Positions 52,217 through 60,534 of a DNA stretch of 64,000 bases are shown piece by piece; within the stretch, counting starts at the first letter, position 1; each line of letters opens with the position of its first letter. The stretch is from a virus: the IMG/VR virus record IMGVR_UViG_3300030117_001886, positions 1 to 64,000 of that record. One strand, 5' to 3'. The notes beneath the pieces were generated by a model. That model did no database searches, was not told the DNA's origin, and saw only the letters and a list, made by a program, of their open reading frames with translations. The position numbers and the translations under genes are program-made.

Positions 52217-53241
52217 TGAGATTATTAATTGTTGTTATACTTTTAACAGCTACTACTGCAAGTGCGCAGTTTAAAAAAGCTGTAAAGTTTTCTACATTTT
52301 ATGTAGCGGCTAATGGCGGGACATCTCTGGCTGACCAGGATGTTTTTGCTGTTAATAATAGTTTGTTATCTAAAGATGTAGTAGAAACTCCGTATGACTA
52401 TTCTCTTACTGCTGGTATTAGAAAGATACAAAGATTTCAATACGAAGGCAGTACGCCATTCAAAGATGGTACAGAGTCAGCATACGGGGATGAAGCAACA
52501 GTTGGTAGAAATGCATTTGAATATCTGTTTGAAATAGACTATAGAAGACAAGAAGGTGTAGAATATATTGATCAAAATCATTTTTTACGATATGTTAGAG
52601 ACAGGTGGCTTGCTAAGGTTGCCTATGTAAAAGATGGTTTTGCTGATATAGAATATTACCAGGCTTCTCAAAGAATTAGAATAAATGGTAAAAAGAAACT
52701 TTCTTTTAATGTAGGAGCATTACAAAGGCTTGCTGAGCCTTATGGATATAATCCATTAGAAGAATGGGTGTTACAAACAGGGCATATACACTATACACAG
52801 CTTGCAATAGAAGAGGGGTATAGTGTAGATGTATATAACAACGAATATAAAGACCCTAGTGGTAATGTAGTAGCTACAAGCGCTGATGTTTGGAATCAAG
52901 TTATAATACCTGAGGTTATCTCTAACTATGTAGAAAAGAAGAAAAATGAGTTGCCTAATGTTACACAACATTCTTTAGTAGTAGGATTTGACTTCTACTA
53001 TTATAAAAAAGATTTTTGGGTACATAGTTGGGGTAACTTTTTACCATACCATTATGATCAAGGAGATCAGTATTCTTACCACAATTTTGTAGGAGGACAG
53101 TGGTACGACTACTCAGGTGGATTAATATTTGGTCATAAGATTACAAAGAAAATTGGATATTTTATAGAAGGTAAATATAATAAATATTGGAACAGAGAAT
53201 GGTACGACTTTAAATTTGGAATAAACTATATAATACTATAA
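52216..53241 (+). CDS. exported outer-membrane-barrel-like protein
   Basis: The protein has 341 residues. It starts with a clear signal peptide, MRLLIVVILLTATTASAQF, cleaved after AxA. The rest alternates charged and aromatic residues in strand-like stretches (LVVGFDFYYYKKDFWVHSWG, GLIFGHKITKKIGYFIEG). It ends with KFGINYIIL, a C-terminal strand with alternating hydrophobic residues as in Gram-negative outer-membrane proteins. I infer a phage-encoded protein sent to the host outer membrane. A role in blocking receptors, in lysis or in surface change is possible. The export signal is clear; the barrel is probable. Confidence 0.68.
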   Translation: MRLLIVVILLTATTASAQFKKAVKFSTFYVAANGGTSLADQDVFAVNNSLLSKDVVETPYDYSLTAGIRKIQRFQYEGSTPFKDGTESAYGDEATVGRNAFEYLFEIDYRRQEGVEYIDQNHFLRYVRDRWLAKVAYVKDGFADIEYYQASQRIRINGKKKLSFNVGALQRLAEPYGYNPLEEWVLQTGHIHYTQLAIEEGYSVDVYNNEYKDPSGNVVATSADVWNQVIIPEVISNYVEKKKNELPNVTQHSLVVGFDFYYYKKDFWVHSWGNFLPYHYDQGDQYSYHNFVGGQWYDYSGGLIFGHKITKKIGYFIEGKYNKYWNREWYDFKFGINYIIL

Positions 53242-53243
53242 TA

Positions 53244-53519
53244 ATGGCAAAAGAATTAAACGAAGATACTAGTTTTAAAATAAGCATAAAAACATTAGCT
53301 GGCATAGCTGCTCTTATTTTTACACTAGTAGGTATGTGGTTTACACTACAAGCTGACATATCAGAAGCAAAAGAACTTCCAAAGCCTGAGGTATCAAAAA
53401 TGGAATTTGATATGAAGGATATAAACATTCGTAATACAATAATAGAAACACGTGATGATGTTAAAAAATTAGAAGAGCGAATGATTAGAATGGAAGATAA
53501 GATTGATGAATTAAGATAA
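53244..53519 (+). CDS. small membrane protein with coiled-coil tail
   Basis: The protein has 91 residues. A transmembrane helix at about residues 16-34 (LAGIAALIFTLVGMWFTL) is followed by a charged linker and a heptad-rich helix (DDVKKLEERMIRMEDKIDEL). Similar one-helix proteins are common near lysis genes of flavobacterial phages. It could be a holin accessory, a spanin-like spacer or a membrane anchor. It lies between two genes for exported proteins. Confidence 0.7.
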   Translation: MAKELNEDTSFKISIKTLAGIAALIFTLVGMWFTLQADISEAKELPKPEVSKMEFDMKDINIRNTIIETRDDVKKLEERMIRMEDKIDELR

Positions 53520-53876
53520 ATGAAAAAACTAAATTTAATATGGAAAACATTTGCGACATACTTGCTAGTATTGCCATTATTGCTGGTTTGTGTTACGTGC
53601 TCAGCTCAGGTGACCGCGATGCAGTTTAACGCTAGTTGGAATGAACAAAATAACGTAGAGTGGTTTAAAAAACTAGGAGACTGTGATAAAGAATCACATA
53701 TGATAGACAACAATGATTTACAAAAGAAATATCAAATAGCTGTAGTACCAACTATTATAATATTTGATGATGGCGAAGAAGTAAAAAGATTTCAAGCAGA
53801 TCTTAGTTTTGCCATGCAAGCAACAAGAAAAGAGGTACAAGACTACATTGATGAACTAATAATGAGTAAGTTTTAA
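53520..53876 (+). CDS. exported thioredoxin-fold protein without CxxC
   Basis: The protein has 118 residues. The N-terminal 30 residues form a signal sequence (WKTFATYLLVLPLLLVCVTC, then SAQ). The mature part follows the thioredoxin plan: VTAMQFNASWNEQNN, where the catalytic loop should be, then YQIAVVPTIIIFDDGEEVKRF with the cis-proline region VPT. The usual CGPC is absent; the loop reads SWNEQNN and only one Cys lies nearby. It is therefore probably a binding or adaptor protein, not a disulfide exchanger. The signal context (CVTCSAQ) may also allow lipoprotein processing, though the lipobox is not canonical. Confidence 0.68.
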   Translation: MKKLNLIWKTFATYLLVLPLLLVCVTCSAQVTAMQFNASWNEQNNVEWFKKLGDCDKESHMIDNNDLQKKYQIAVVPTIIIFDDGEEVKRFQADLSFAMQATRKEVQDYIDELIMSKF

Positions 53877-53878
53877 TT

Positions 53879-54571
53879 ATGAAATTAGGATTAGGAATAG
53901 CATTAGGAGCACCAGCATTTGTGCCAGTAGCATTTGACATAAATGATTTAAGCCCACAACTGTGGCTAAAGTTTAATGAAGGTCAAGGTGCAATTACTGA
54001 TGGTATACAATGGGATGATCAGTCTGGTAATAATAGACACGCTTCACAAACTACAGATGCTCAAGAGGGTAGTGGTTTCAGTGGTGGTGCTTTTGTTACT
54101 GATGCAGGTTCTCAAGATAACTTAGACCTAGCTAGCACATTTAATCTAACAGGAGCTTATCATATATTTGTAGTATTGAATTTGTCAGAGCAAAGTAATG
54201 AGACATTTGTGTCTAGCGTAGACAACTCAAGTTTTATAAGATTTGCTCAAGGAGGTACTGCTGCCAGCTATCGTATGAAAAACGGAGGTACCACTGTAAA
54301 TATAACTTTAACCGGAGGTTTTGGAACAGAAAAAGCTATAGCTGAAGTATCTAGAGATAGTAGCAATAACATAAGAGTATTAAGAAACGGTACTGCAGTA
54401 GGTTCAGGAACAGGATCTGGTACTTTTGCTTTTGAGCAAATAGGTACCTCATCTAACAGTATTACTTCTGGTGAGATACACGAAGTAGTTGTATTTAATA
54501 GCGCTTTAAGTAGTGAAAATGCAGCAGATGTAAGAAATGATATTGCTGACAGAAATAGTTTAAGTATATAA
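53879..54571 (+). CDS. LamG/concanavalin A-like lectin-fold protein
   Basis: The protein has 230 residues. After a short hydrophobic start it shows the jelly-roll pattern LSPQLWLKFNEGQGAITDGI, WDDQSGNNRHASQ, AYHIFVVLNLSEQ, a Gly/Thr-rich strand set and GEIHEVVVFNSALSSENAAD, which closes LamG-like domains. Such domains bind carbohydrate, which fits a role in adsorption or in binding the surface protein encoded next. It has no clear signal peptide, so it could be virion-borne. Confidence 0.75.
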   Translation: MKLGLGIALGAPAFVPVAFDINDLSPQLWLKFNEGQGAITDGIQWDDQSGNNRHASQTTDAQEGSGFSGGAFVTDAGSQDNLDLASTFNLTGAYHIFVVLNLSEQSNETFVSSVDNSSFIRFAQGGTAASYRMKNGGTTVNITLTGGFGTEKAIAEVSRDSSNNIRVLRNGTAVGSGTGSGTFAFEQIGTSSNSITSGEIHEVVVFNSALSSENAADVRNDIADRNSLSI

Positions 54572-54573
54572 TT

Positions 54574-57111
54574 ATGAATAATTTTACAAAAATATTATAT
54601 GCAGTGTTAATGATAGTTGTATTTGCTACAGCTACAGCATTCGGGCAGGCTTCATATATGGTTATAGAGGCACAATACGACTCGTGGGGACCACAAGAGT
54701 CTAGCTTTGAAATATTAGATGTAAATGGAAATCAAGTATATTTTAATCAGCCTACAATCCAAGACGAATATTTACTGGATACATTATGGATAGGGGCTGG
54801 TTCTTATACAGCTATATTGTATGATCAGTATGGAGATGCATGGCAAGATACAGATCTACAAGGATACTTTAGAATATGGAATGCGTGTCAAGATACAATG
54901 GTAGAGTTTTTATGTAGTCAAACTAATTACTTTGCTACAGAAACAATACCTTTTATGTTAGGACCTTGTAATCCAAATGCACCTCCACCTCCACCATGTT
55001 TACAAGCAACAGTTATTATCAACCTAGATCAGTATCAGTCAGAAACATCTTGGCAGATAGCTGATACTAATGGTATGGTAGTTGCTTCAGGAAGTGGGTA
55101 TGGAGCTGAACCTGATTATGGAACAGTTGTAATACCAGTCTGTTTACCACAAGGACCGCTAGAGTTTACTATAATGGATACATACGGTGATGGCTTACAA
55201 GGGTCATTGTGGCAAGGACAAGATGGTTCTTATTTTATTAAACAATGTAATGATACACTAGTATTTGGTACAGATCCAGCATTTGGGAATGATACAATAC
55301 ATCCTTTTGTAATTGATAGTTGTCCACCAATACCTGGTTGTACAGACCCAGATTACTTAGAGTATAACCCATTTGCAGATGTAGATGATGGTAGCTGTTT
55401 GACAGTAGCTGTATATGGATGTATTGATAGTACAATGTATAACTACGACCCTAATGCTAACGCAATGCTTGTAACACCTGTTTGTGAGTATAAATTAACT
55501 TTACATGACTTGGTTGGTAATGGTTGGATAGCGTCAAACTTAAAAATAGTTACACCTGATACTATGATGAATTTTACTCATACAGGTGGTTTTACAGACA
55601 CTTACTATTTTTATTTACCTACAGGAACACCTGTAACAAGTATATTTACTATAAGTAATCAGGCATCACTTACAACAATAGAATGTGGATTTACTTTAAC
55701 AAATCCAGAAGGTGACACAGTTATACATGTACCTGCACCATTTGTACAACCTATATTCCCGTATCAAGGAGTAAGTGTTTGTCCTAATGAGTGTATAGAT
55801 AAAATATTTGGATGTACAGATACATTAGCATTAAACTATCAAGACACTGTAAATACAGATGATGGCAGTTGTTATTATGTAGCTGGGTGTATGAATCCAT
55901 TATATTTAGAGTATAATAATCTAGCTGATTATGATGATGGGTCATGCTCTACTTTGATTGTAGTAGGTTGTATGGACAGTACAGCATATAATTATGATCC
56001 TGCAGCAAATGTAGAATTAGCTGGTTCTTGCATACCTTTTGTATATGGATGTATGGACCCAATGATGTTTAACTATGATCCACTAGCAACAGCAGCTGAT
56101 ACATGTATACCTTATATATATGGTTGTACAGACGCTAGTATGTTTAATTATAATATAAATGCTAATACAGATAACGGAAGTTGTATTGAATTTGTCTATG
56201 GTTGTACAGATAGCACAATGTTTAATTATAACCCTCTAGCTAATACAGATAATGGATCTTGTACGCCTTATGTGTACGGATGTATGGATATTGATGCACT
56301 TAATTATAATGCATTAGCTAACACAGATGATGGAACTTGTATAGATGTTGTTTTAGGTTGTACTGATTCAACAGCGTTTAACTATAATATTTTAGCGAAT
56401 ACAGATGACGGCTCATGCATATCCGTTGTTTGGGGCTGTACTGATGGTGCGGCCTTTAATTACAATTCATTAGCCAATACGGATGATGGGTCTTGTGTTC
56501 CTGTTATTTTTGGATGTATAGATCCAACTATGTGGAATTATTGTGATACTTGTAATACTGATAATGGAAATTGTATACCTTACTACTATGGATGCACAGA
56601 CAGCACAGCACTTAATTATGACGATAATGCAAATACTGATAATGGTAGCTGTATTTATCCTCTGTCTGGCTGCACTGATGCGACCGCTATTAATTACAAT
56701 CCGCTTGCTAACGTGGCAGACAGTTCGTGTTATTATAGTGCTGGGTGTAACTCTGGTGATGTATATTATATTCCTGACGCTTGTTTTGAGTGGGTAATAC
56801 AAGTAGATCCATATTGCTGTGATGATACTTGGGATGGTACATGTGACGCATTATATGCATATTGTGAAGATGGTTGGTCAGGGCCAACAGATGTTGCAAT
56901 GTATGAAAGGTCAGCACTTATACCATATCCTAATCCAACAAAAGATTACATAAACTTTAAAGAAGAGGTGGATGTATTAGTAATAGACAATTTAGGCAAA
57001 GATCATGTTCTTTATAAGAACACTAGAAGAATAAAACTAGATAAAGGGATAAACTATTTAAGGGTTACTAAAGATAAAGTAAACTTTACAACAATAATAA
57101 TTGTACAATGA
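54574..57111 (+). CDS. secreted surface protein: signal peptide, 14 GCTD repeats, T9SS C-terminal sorting domain
   Basis: The protein has 845 residues. A signal peptide is visible (TKILYAVLMIVVFATATAFG, then Q). Two beta domains of about 110 residues follow (SYMVIEAQYDSWGPQESSFE and a related QATVIINLDQYQSETSWQ). Then come 14 units of about 25 residues of the type GCTDSTAFNYNILANTDDGSC (55335-56745). The C-terminal 63 residues match a type A T9SS sorting domain: PYPNPTKDYINF, VLVIDNLGKD, LDKGINYLRV and a final VNFTTIIIVQ. That domain directs export through the Bacteroidota type IX system to the cell surface, where it is normally cleaved and the protein anchored or released. This is unexpected in a phage. 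Confidence 0.85.
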   Translation: MNNFTKILYAVLMIVVFATATAFGQASYMVIEAQYDSWGPQESSFEILDVNGNQVYFNQPTIQDEYLLDTLWIGAGSYTAILYDQYGDAWQDTDLQGYFRIWNACQDTMVEFLCSQTNYFATETIPFMLGPCNPNAPPPPPCLQATVIINLDQYQSETSWQIADTNGMVVASGSGYGAEPDYGTVVIPVCLPQGPLEFTIMDTYGDGLQGSLWQGQDGSYFIKQCNDTLVFGTDPAFGNDTIHPFVIDSCPPIPGCTDPDYLEYNPFADVDDGSCLTVAVYGCIDSTMYNYDPNANAMLVTPVCEYKLTLHDLVGNGWIASNLKIVTPDTMMNFTHTGGFTDTYYFYLPTGTPVTSIFTISNQASLTTIECGFTLTNPEGDTVIHVPAPFVQPIFPYQGVSVCPNECIDKIFGCTDTLALNYQDTVNTDDGSCYYVAGCMNPLYLEYNNLADYDDGSCSTLIVVGCMDSTAYNYDPAANVELAGSCIPFVYGCMDPMMFNYDPLATAADTCIPYIYGCTDASMFNYNINANTDNGSCIEFVYGCTDSTMFNYNPLANTDNGSCTPYVYGCMDIDALNYNALANTDDGTCIDVVLGCTDSTAFNYNILANTDDGSCISVVWGCTDGAAFNYNSLANTDDGSCVPVIFGCIDPTMWNYCDTCNTDNGNCIPYYYGCTDSTALNYDDNANTDNGSCIYPLSGCTDATAINYNPLANVADSSCYYSAGCNSGDVYYIPDACFEWVIQVDPYCCDDTWDGTCDALYAYCEDGWSGPTDVAMYERSALIPYPNPTKDYINFKEEVDVLVIDNLGKDHVLYKNTRRIKLDKGINYLRVTKDKVNFTTIIIVQ
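55335..56745 (+). repeat. array of 14 GCTD-type repeats
   Basis: The units are about 75 bases and encode GC(T/M/I)D-x3-x-NY-x5-N-T-D-(D/N)-G-S-C patterns. The first six, including the two before and after the large spacer at about 55490-55800, are degenerate; the last eight are regular. The third-position bases vary between units. Confidence 0.88.
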
Positions 57112-57575
57112 AACTAAAAGTATTAAGATTTAGCTCAGAGGTAGACTCAAGTTCAGGCCTATTGTTTGAAGAGACTGCTATGGGAAATAAATTTTTATGC
57201 TATACACTAGAAGACGAGCGTAGAGCATTAAAAGTAAAAGGAGAAACGAGAGTTCCTGCTGGTACGTACAAAATAGAATTAAGAAAAGAAGGTGGATTTC
57301 ATGAAAGATATACTAAAAAATATCCTGGTATACACCGTGGTATGTTACATGTCACTGACGTTCCTAACTTTGAGTATATTCTTATACACACTGGAAACAC
57401 TGACGAGCACACTGCTGGGTGTCTTATCGTTGGGGATGCTCAAGAAAATAACCAATTATTACCCGATGGTTTTGTTGGTAAAAGTGTTAACGCTTACAAA
57501 AGGATTTACCCTAGTATTGCAAAAGCAATAGCTGAGGGGCAAGAGGTAACAATAGAATATATAGATTTTGATTAA
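57108..57575 (+). CDS. DUF5675 family protein (lysis-module type)
   Basis: The protein has 155 residues. KGETRVPAGTYKIELRKEGG, PGIHRGMLHVTDVPNFEYI and LIHTGNTDEHTAGCLIVGD carry the DUF5675 signature. The H-T-G-N and A-G-C-L-I-V-G elements resemble L,D-transpeptidase-like catalytic geometry. The family occurs in phage lysis regions and probably acts on peptidoglycan, but the chemistry is not proven. The start overlaps the T9SS protein stop by 4 bases (ATGA). Confidence 0.82.
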   Translation: MKLKVLRFSSEVDSSSGLLFEETAMGNKFLCYTLEDERRALKVKGETRVPAGTYKIELRKEGGFHERYTKKYPGIHRGMLHVTDVPNFEYILIHTGNTDEHTAGCLIVGDAQENNQLLPDGFVGKSVNAYKRIYPSIAKAIAEGQEVTIEYIDFD

Positions 57576-57967
57576 TGTCATTAGTAGTACAAAATATAAC
57601 ATCAACAGCATCTAAATTATATGGTGTAAAAGGGTTTAAGAAGATAAATGCTGCAAATACAGGCTCAGGTGCCGCAACTTTGTCTTTATACTATACTGGA
57701 GTAGCTAGAAGAAATACTTCGCATGATTACTCTGAGGCGGTAACTGTTGTAGAGAGAGATTATACTTTTTACATAGTAAAAGATTTAAGTATTGATGCTG
57801 CAAAGTCTACTATAATATTAGAAGAAGGATTAGACTTTAGAGATATGAAGTACTATGACTCTGATGGAGTTTTATACAATTTGTTTGATGTTCAACTAAA
57901 CGCATCAACAGGGACAGAAGGACAGACTGTAGATTTAATAATAGAATTAAGTTACGATTATGATTAA
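57575..57967 (+). CDS. small beta-rich structural protein
   Basis: This 130-residue beta-rich protein (TLSLYYTGVARRNTSHDYSE, DYTFYIVKDLSID) resembles small phage proteins that sit on tails or heads. It shares one base with the DUF5675 stop (TAATG) and overlaps the holin start by 8 bases (ATGATTAA). No family is recognised. Confidence 0.66.
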   Translation: MSLVVQNITSTASKLYGVKGFKKINAANTGSGAATLSLYYTGVARRNTSHDYSEAVTVVERDYTFYIVKDLSIDAAKSTIILEEGLDFRDMKYYDSDGVLYNLFDVQLNASTGTEGQTVDLIIELSYDYD

Positions 57968-58379
57968 TAATTTATTAGGAGGAATATTAGGTAAGGTTGT
58001 AGATAATGCTGAAGGCATATTAGATAAAGTAATTACAACAGATAAAGAAAGGGATGAAGCAAAGTTGCAACTGCGTAAAATATTACTTGATGCAGAAAAA
58101 GAAGCTTTTGCTAAGGAAGTAGAGGATAGAAAGAGCGCAAGAGACATGTATAAAGATGATGCTATCATTCAAAAAGTGTTAGCAACTTTGTTTACTGTAG
58201 CTTACTTTGGTATTAGTTTTGTTATGTTTAACCATTTCGTTCTGGGCGACATTGACTTAGGGGAATTTGAAATTAGTTTTATTTCCACTATCTTTGGGGC
58301 CATGAGTGCAAAAGTTAATACAATTGTTGATTTCTTTTTTGGAGGTAGTTCCAAGAAAAATGATACAGAGAAAAAGTAA
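57960..58379 (+). CDS. holin-like membrane protein (3TM type)
   Basis: The protein has 139 residues. The charged helical N-terminal half (KERDEAKLQLRKILLDAEKE, EDRKSARDMYKDD) precedes hydrophobic helices at about residues 72-94 (VLATLFTVAYFGISFVMFNH) and 105-125. This is the layout of the phage 3TM holin family, in which the R-D-x-A/S-R-x-M segment precedes the membrane part. It would permeabilise the inner membrane at lysis, next to the DUF5675 protein. The charged tail (GGSSKKNDTEKK) is typical. Confidence 0.76.
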   Translation: MINNLLGGILGKVVDNAEGILDKVITTDKERDEAKLQLRKILLDAEKEAFAKEVEDRKSARDMYKDDAIIQKVLATLFTVAYFGISFVMFNHFVLGDIDLGEFEISFISTIFGAMSAKVNTIVDFFFGGSSKKNDTEKK

Positions 58380-58395
58380 CCAACTAACTAGATAT

Positions 58396-59526
58396 ATGAC
58401 TAAAGATGAAATTAAGGTTTTTTTACAAGAGAAACCTGGCTACCTGAAAGAAGGTGCCGAACGATTGTCTGAGAGACTAAACTGCAGTGTTGAAACCTGT
58501 AGACATGCTTTGAAAGAAGCTAGACTTGAAGCAAAAGGATCTGACTTTGATTTAGATAATATAAATGAATCTGAAATAAGTGAGTTCAAGAAGTTCTTAA
58601 AAAATAATGAAATAGAAGAAACAGATGTCAAGTCTGTTAAGTTTTGGCAAAACATGCAAGGGGATAACAGATTCTCTGTTGTAGTAAAAGGAGAAGACGA
58701 TCTAATGAAGCAAGCAAAGGAAGAGATGATTGCACTTCTAGAGTCTTACAGCCCAAAGGTTGAAAAGGACTACAACTCTGTCAAAGACCCAGTAGTATAT
58801 GAAATATCCTTACCAGACATTCACTATGGTAAGTATACTGGACAGACACTTGACCAAGCTGAGGAAGAGTATATGAATACTGTAAAAGATTTACTAGCTA
58901 AAGCAGAAGGCTTAGATATAGAAAAAATCTTATTACCAATAGGTAATGATGGTATGAACTCTGAGGGATACTCCCGTGCTACTACAAAAGGTACACCTCA
59001 GCAAGATTCAGCAGAATGGCAAGAAACATTTGTAGGATATTGTAACTTAATGGTAAGAGCAATAAACTACTTAGCTAATACTGCACCAGTAGATGTGGTT
59101 GTTGTGCAAGGTAATCACGACTATGAAAGAATGTTTTACGCAGGTGAATACCTAAGAGCATTCTTTAAAAACGATGAAAGAGTTGATGTTGATAATAACT
59201 TTGACTCTAGAAAATATTATAAATACGGAGTTAACTTAATTATGTTTACACACGGAGATAAAGAAAAAACTGCAGAGATGCCACTAATAATGGCGACGGA
59301 ACAACCTATGTTGTTTGCACAAACTAAATTTAGAGAAGTGCACTGTGGACATAAACATAAAGAAAGAGTTGATGAGTTTAGAGGAATAAAAGTAAGATTT
59401 ATACCATCTATTTGTGCTAATGACGCTTGGCATAAGATGATGGGGTATGAAGCAAAGAGAACAGGGCAAGCACATATATGGAGTAAAAAACGCGGTTATG
59501 AAGGGTATTTACAAACTAACATCTAA
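58396..59526 (+). CDS. calcineurin-like metallophosphoesterase
   Basis: The protein has 376 residues from ATG 58396, 16 bases after the holin stop; the longer frame from 58306 would overlap the holin gene. The N-terminus has an HTH-like stretch (LKEGAERLSERLNCSVETCR). The catalytic core shows LPDIHYGK (D-x-H), PIGNDGMNSEG (G-N-D), VVVVQGNHDYERM (G-N-H-D), TFTHGDKEK-type (H-G-D) and HCGHKHKE (G-H-x-H), the five metallophosphoesterase motifs. It may act as a nuclease or phosphatase. Related proteins are seen in Bacteroidota phages near tail genes. Confidence 0.88.
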   Translation: MTKDEIKVFLQEKPGYLKEGAERLSERLNCSVETCRHALKEARLEAKGSDFDLDNINESEISEFKKFLKNNEIEETDVKSVKFWQNMQGDNRFSVVVKGEDDLMKQAKEEMIALLESYSPKVEKDYNSVKDPVVYEISLPDIHYGKYTGQTLDQAEEEYMNTVKDLLAKAEGLDIEKILLPIGNDGMNSEGYSRATTKGTPQQDSAEWQETFVGYCNLMVRAINYLANTAPVDVVVVQGNHDYERMFYAGEYLRAFFKNDERVDVDNNFDSRKYYKYGVNLIMFTHGDKEKTAEMPLIMATEQPMLFAQTKFREVHCGHKHKERVDEFRGIKVRFIPSICANDAWHKMMGYEAKRTGQAHIWSKKRGYEGYLQTNI

Positions 59527-59531
59527 ATAAG

Positions 59532-60221
59532 ATGACATTAAATGAGATTGCATATAATATTTTAAACATTCTTAGAGGAGGACGTTCTAATAGTGACGAA
59601 CACATGTCTCTAAGTCAAATAAAATTTAACATTAAGTATTACAGAACCATGATGATACGTAGAGACATGGCTCGTAATAATTTTATGTCGAGACATCTAG
59701 AGCAAGATTTAGGATGTTTGAATCTCATTGAAGTAAATTCTTCAAAATGTTGCAATCTTGATTTGGATTGTACTGTTTTTAGAACACAAAGAAAGATACC
59801 TAAAACTGTAAGAGCTAATTTTAAAGAGCTGATAACATATGTAGGTGGAGCTGACGGTCTAACTAGAATACCTTTGATACAGTCTGACTATATTAAATAC
59901 TTACCATATGATAAGTATACAAAAGATCAGAGAAAAGCTTTTATGATTGAAGATTATTTGTATCTATATAATCCTCATGGTATGGAGATTGTAAATGTAC
60001 GAGGAGTTTTTGAAGATCCAGAAGAAGTTGCAAACTTTGATTGTGATGGAGTTGGATGCTATGATGATGATGCACCTTTCCCAATACCAGGAGATATGGT
60101 GCAAGCGATTACAAATGCTTTAATGAGGGGCGAGTTAATGCTTATGGCTAATACTGCAGGAGATACAACATTAGATAGAATGCAGGATATGCCAACAGCT
60201 CCAGCACCAAATCAAGAATAA
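59532..60221 (+). CDS. tail-ring / connector protein (crAss-like)
   Basis: The protein has 229 residues. TLNEIAYNILNILRGGRSNS, then SLSQIKFNIKYYRTMMIRRD and FMSRHLEQDLGCLNL, form a pattern I associate with a conserved crAss-like ring or adaptor protein that binds below the portal. The C-terminal half has an acidic, Asp-rich loop (FDCDGVGCYDDDAPFPIPG) and an AxAPNQE tail. The N-terminal helices resemble those of the connector-like protein at 43012, suggesting a duplication. Confidence 0.75.
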   Translation: MTLNEIAYNILNILRGGRSNSDEHMSLSQIKFNIKYYRTMMIRRDMARNNFMSRHLEQDLGCLNLIEVNSSKCCNLDLDCTVFRTQRKIPKTVRANFKELITYVGGADGLTRIPLIQSDYIKYLPYDKYTKDQRKAFMIEDYLYLYNPHGMEIVNVRGVFEDPEEVANFDCDGVGCYDDDAPFPIPGDMVQAITNALMRGELMLMANTAGDTTLDRMQDMPTAPAPNQE

Positions 60222-60223
60222 TT

Positions 60224-60532
60224 ATGACAGCAAAAGATATTTTAGAATACGCAAGAGGTGGGGCTAAATCACCAGCATGGACAAGAAAGGCAGGTAAGAA
60301 TCCAAAAGGAGGATTAAATGCAAAAGGTCGTGCGTCGTATAATAGAGAAACAGGAGGTAACCTAAAAGCTCCTTCCAAAAAGAAAGGTAATAAAAGGAGA
60401 TCAAGTTTTTGTAGTAGAATGTGCGGAATGAAAAGAAGACGTACTTCTGCTAAAACAGCAAGAGATCCACAATCTAGAATTAATAAATCATTACGTGCCT
60501 GGAACTGCGGGTCATGTAGCAATTGGAAATAA
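60224..60532 (+). CDS. small basic protein, DUF6321-like
   Basis: The protein has 102 residues. SPAWTRKAGKNPKGGLNAKG, RASYNRETGGNLKAPSKKKG and a C-terminal SLRAWNCG match a widespread family of small phage proteins of unknown function. Cysteines near the middle and the end (FCSRMCGM, CGSCSNW) could bind a metal; they are not usual for the family. It is strongly basic. Confidence 0.82.
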   Translation: MTAKDILEYARGGAKSPAWTRKAGKNPKGGLNAKGRASYNRETGGNLKAPSKKKGNKRRSSFCSRMCGMKRRRTSAKTARDPQSRINKSLRAWNCGSCSNWK

Positions 60533-60534
60533 AA

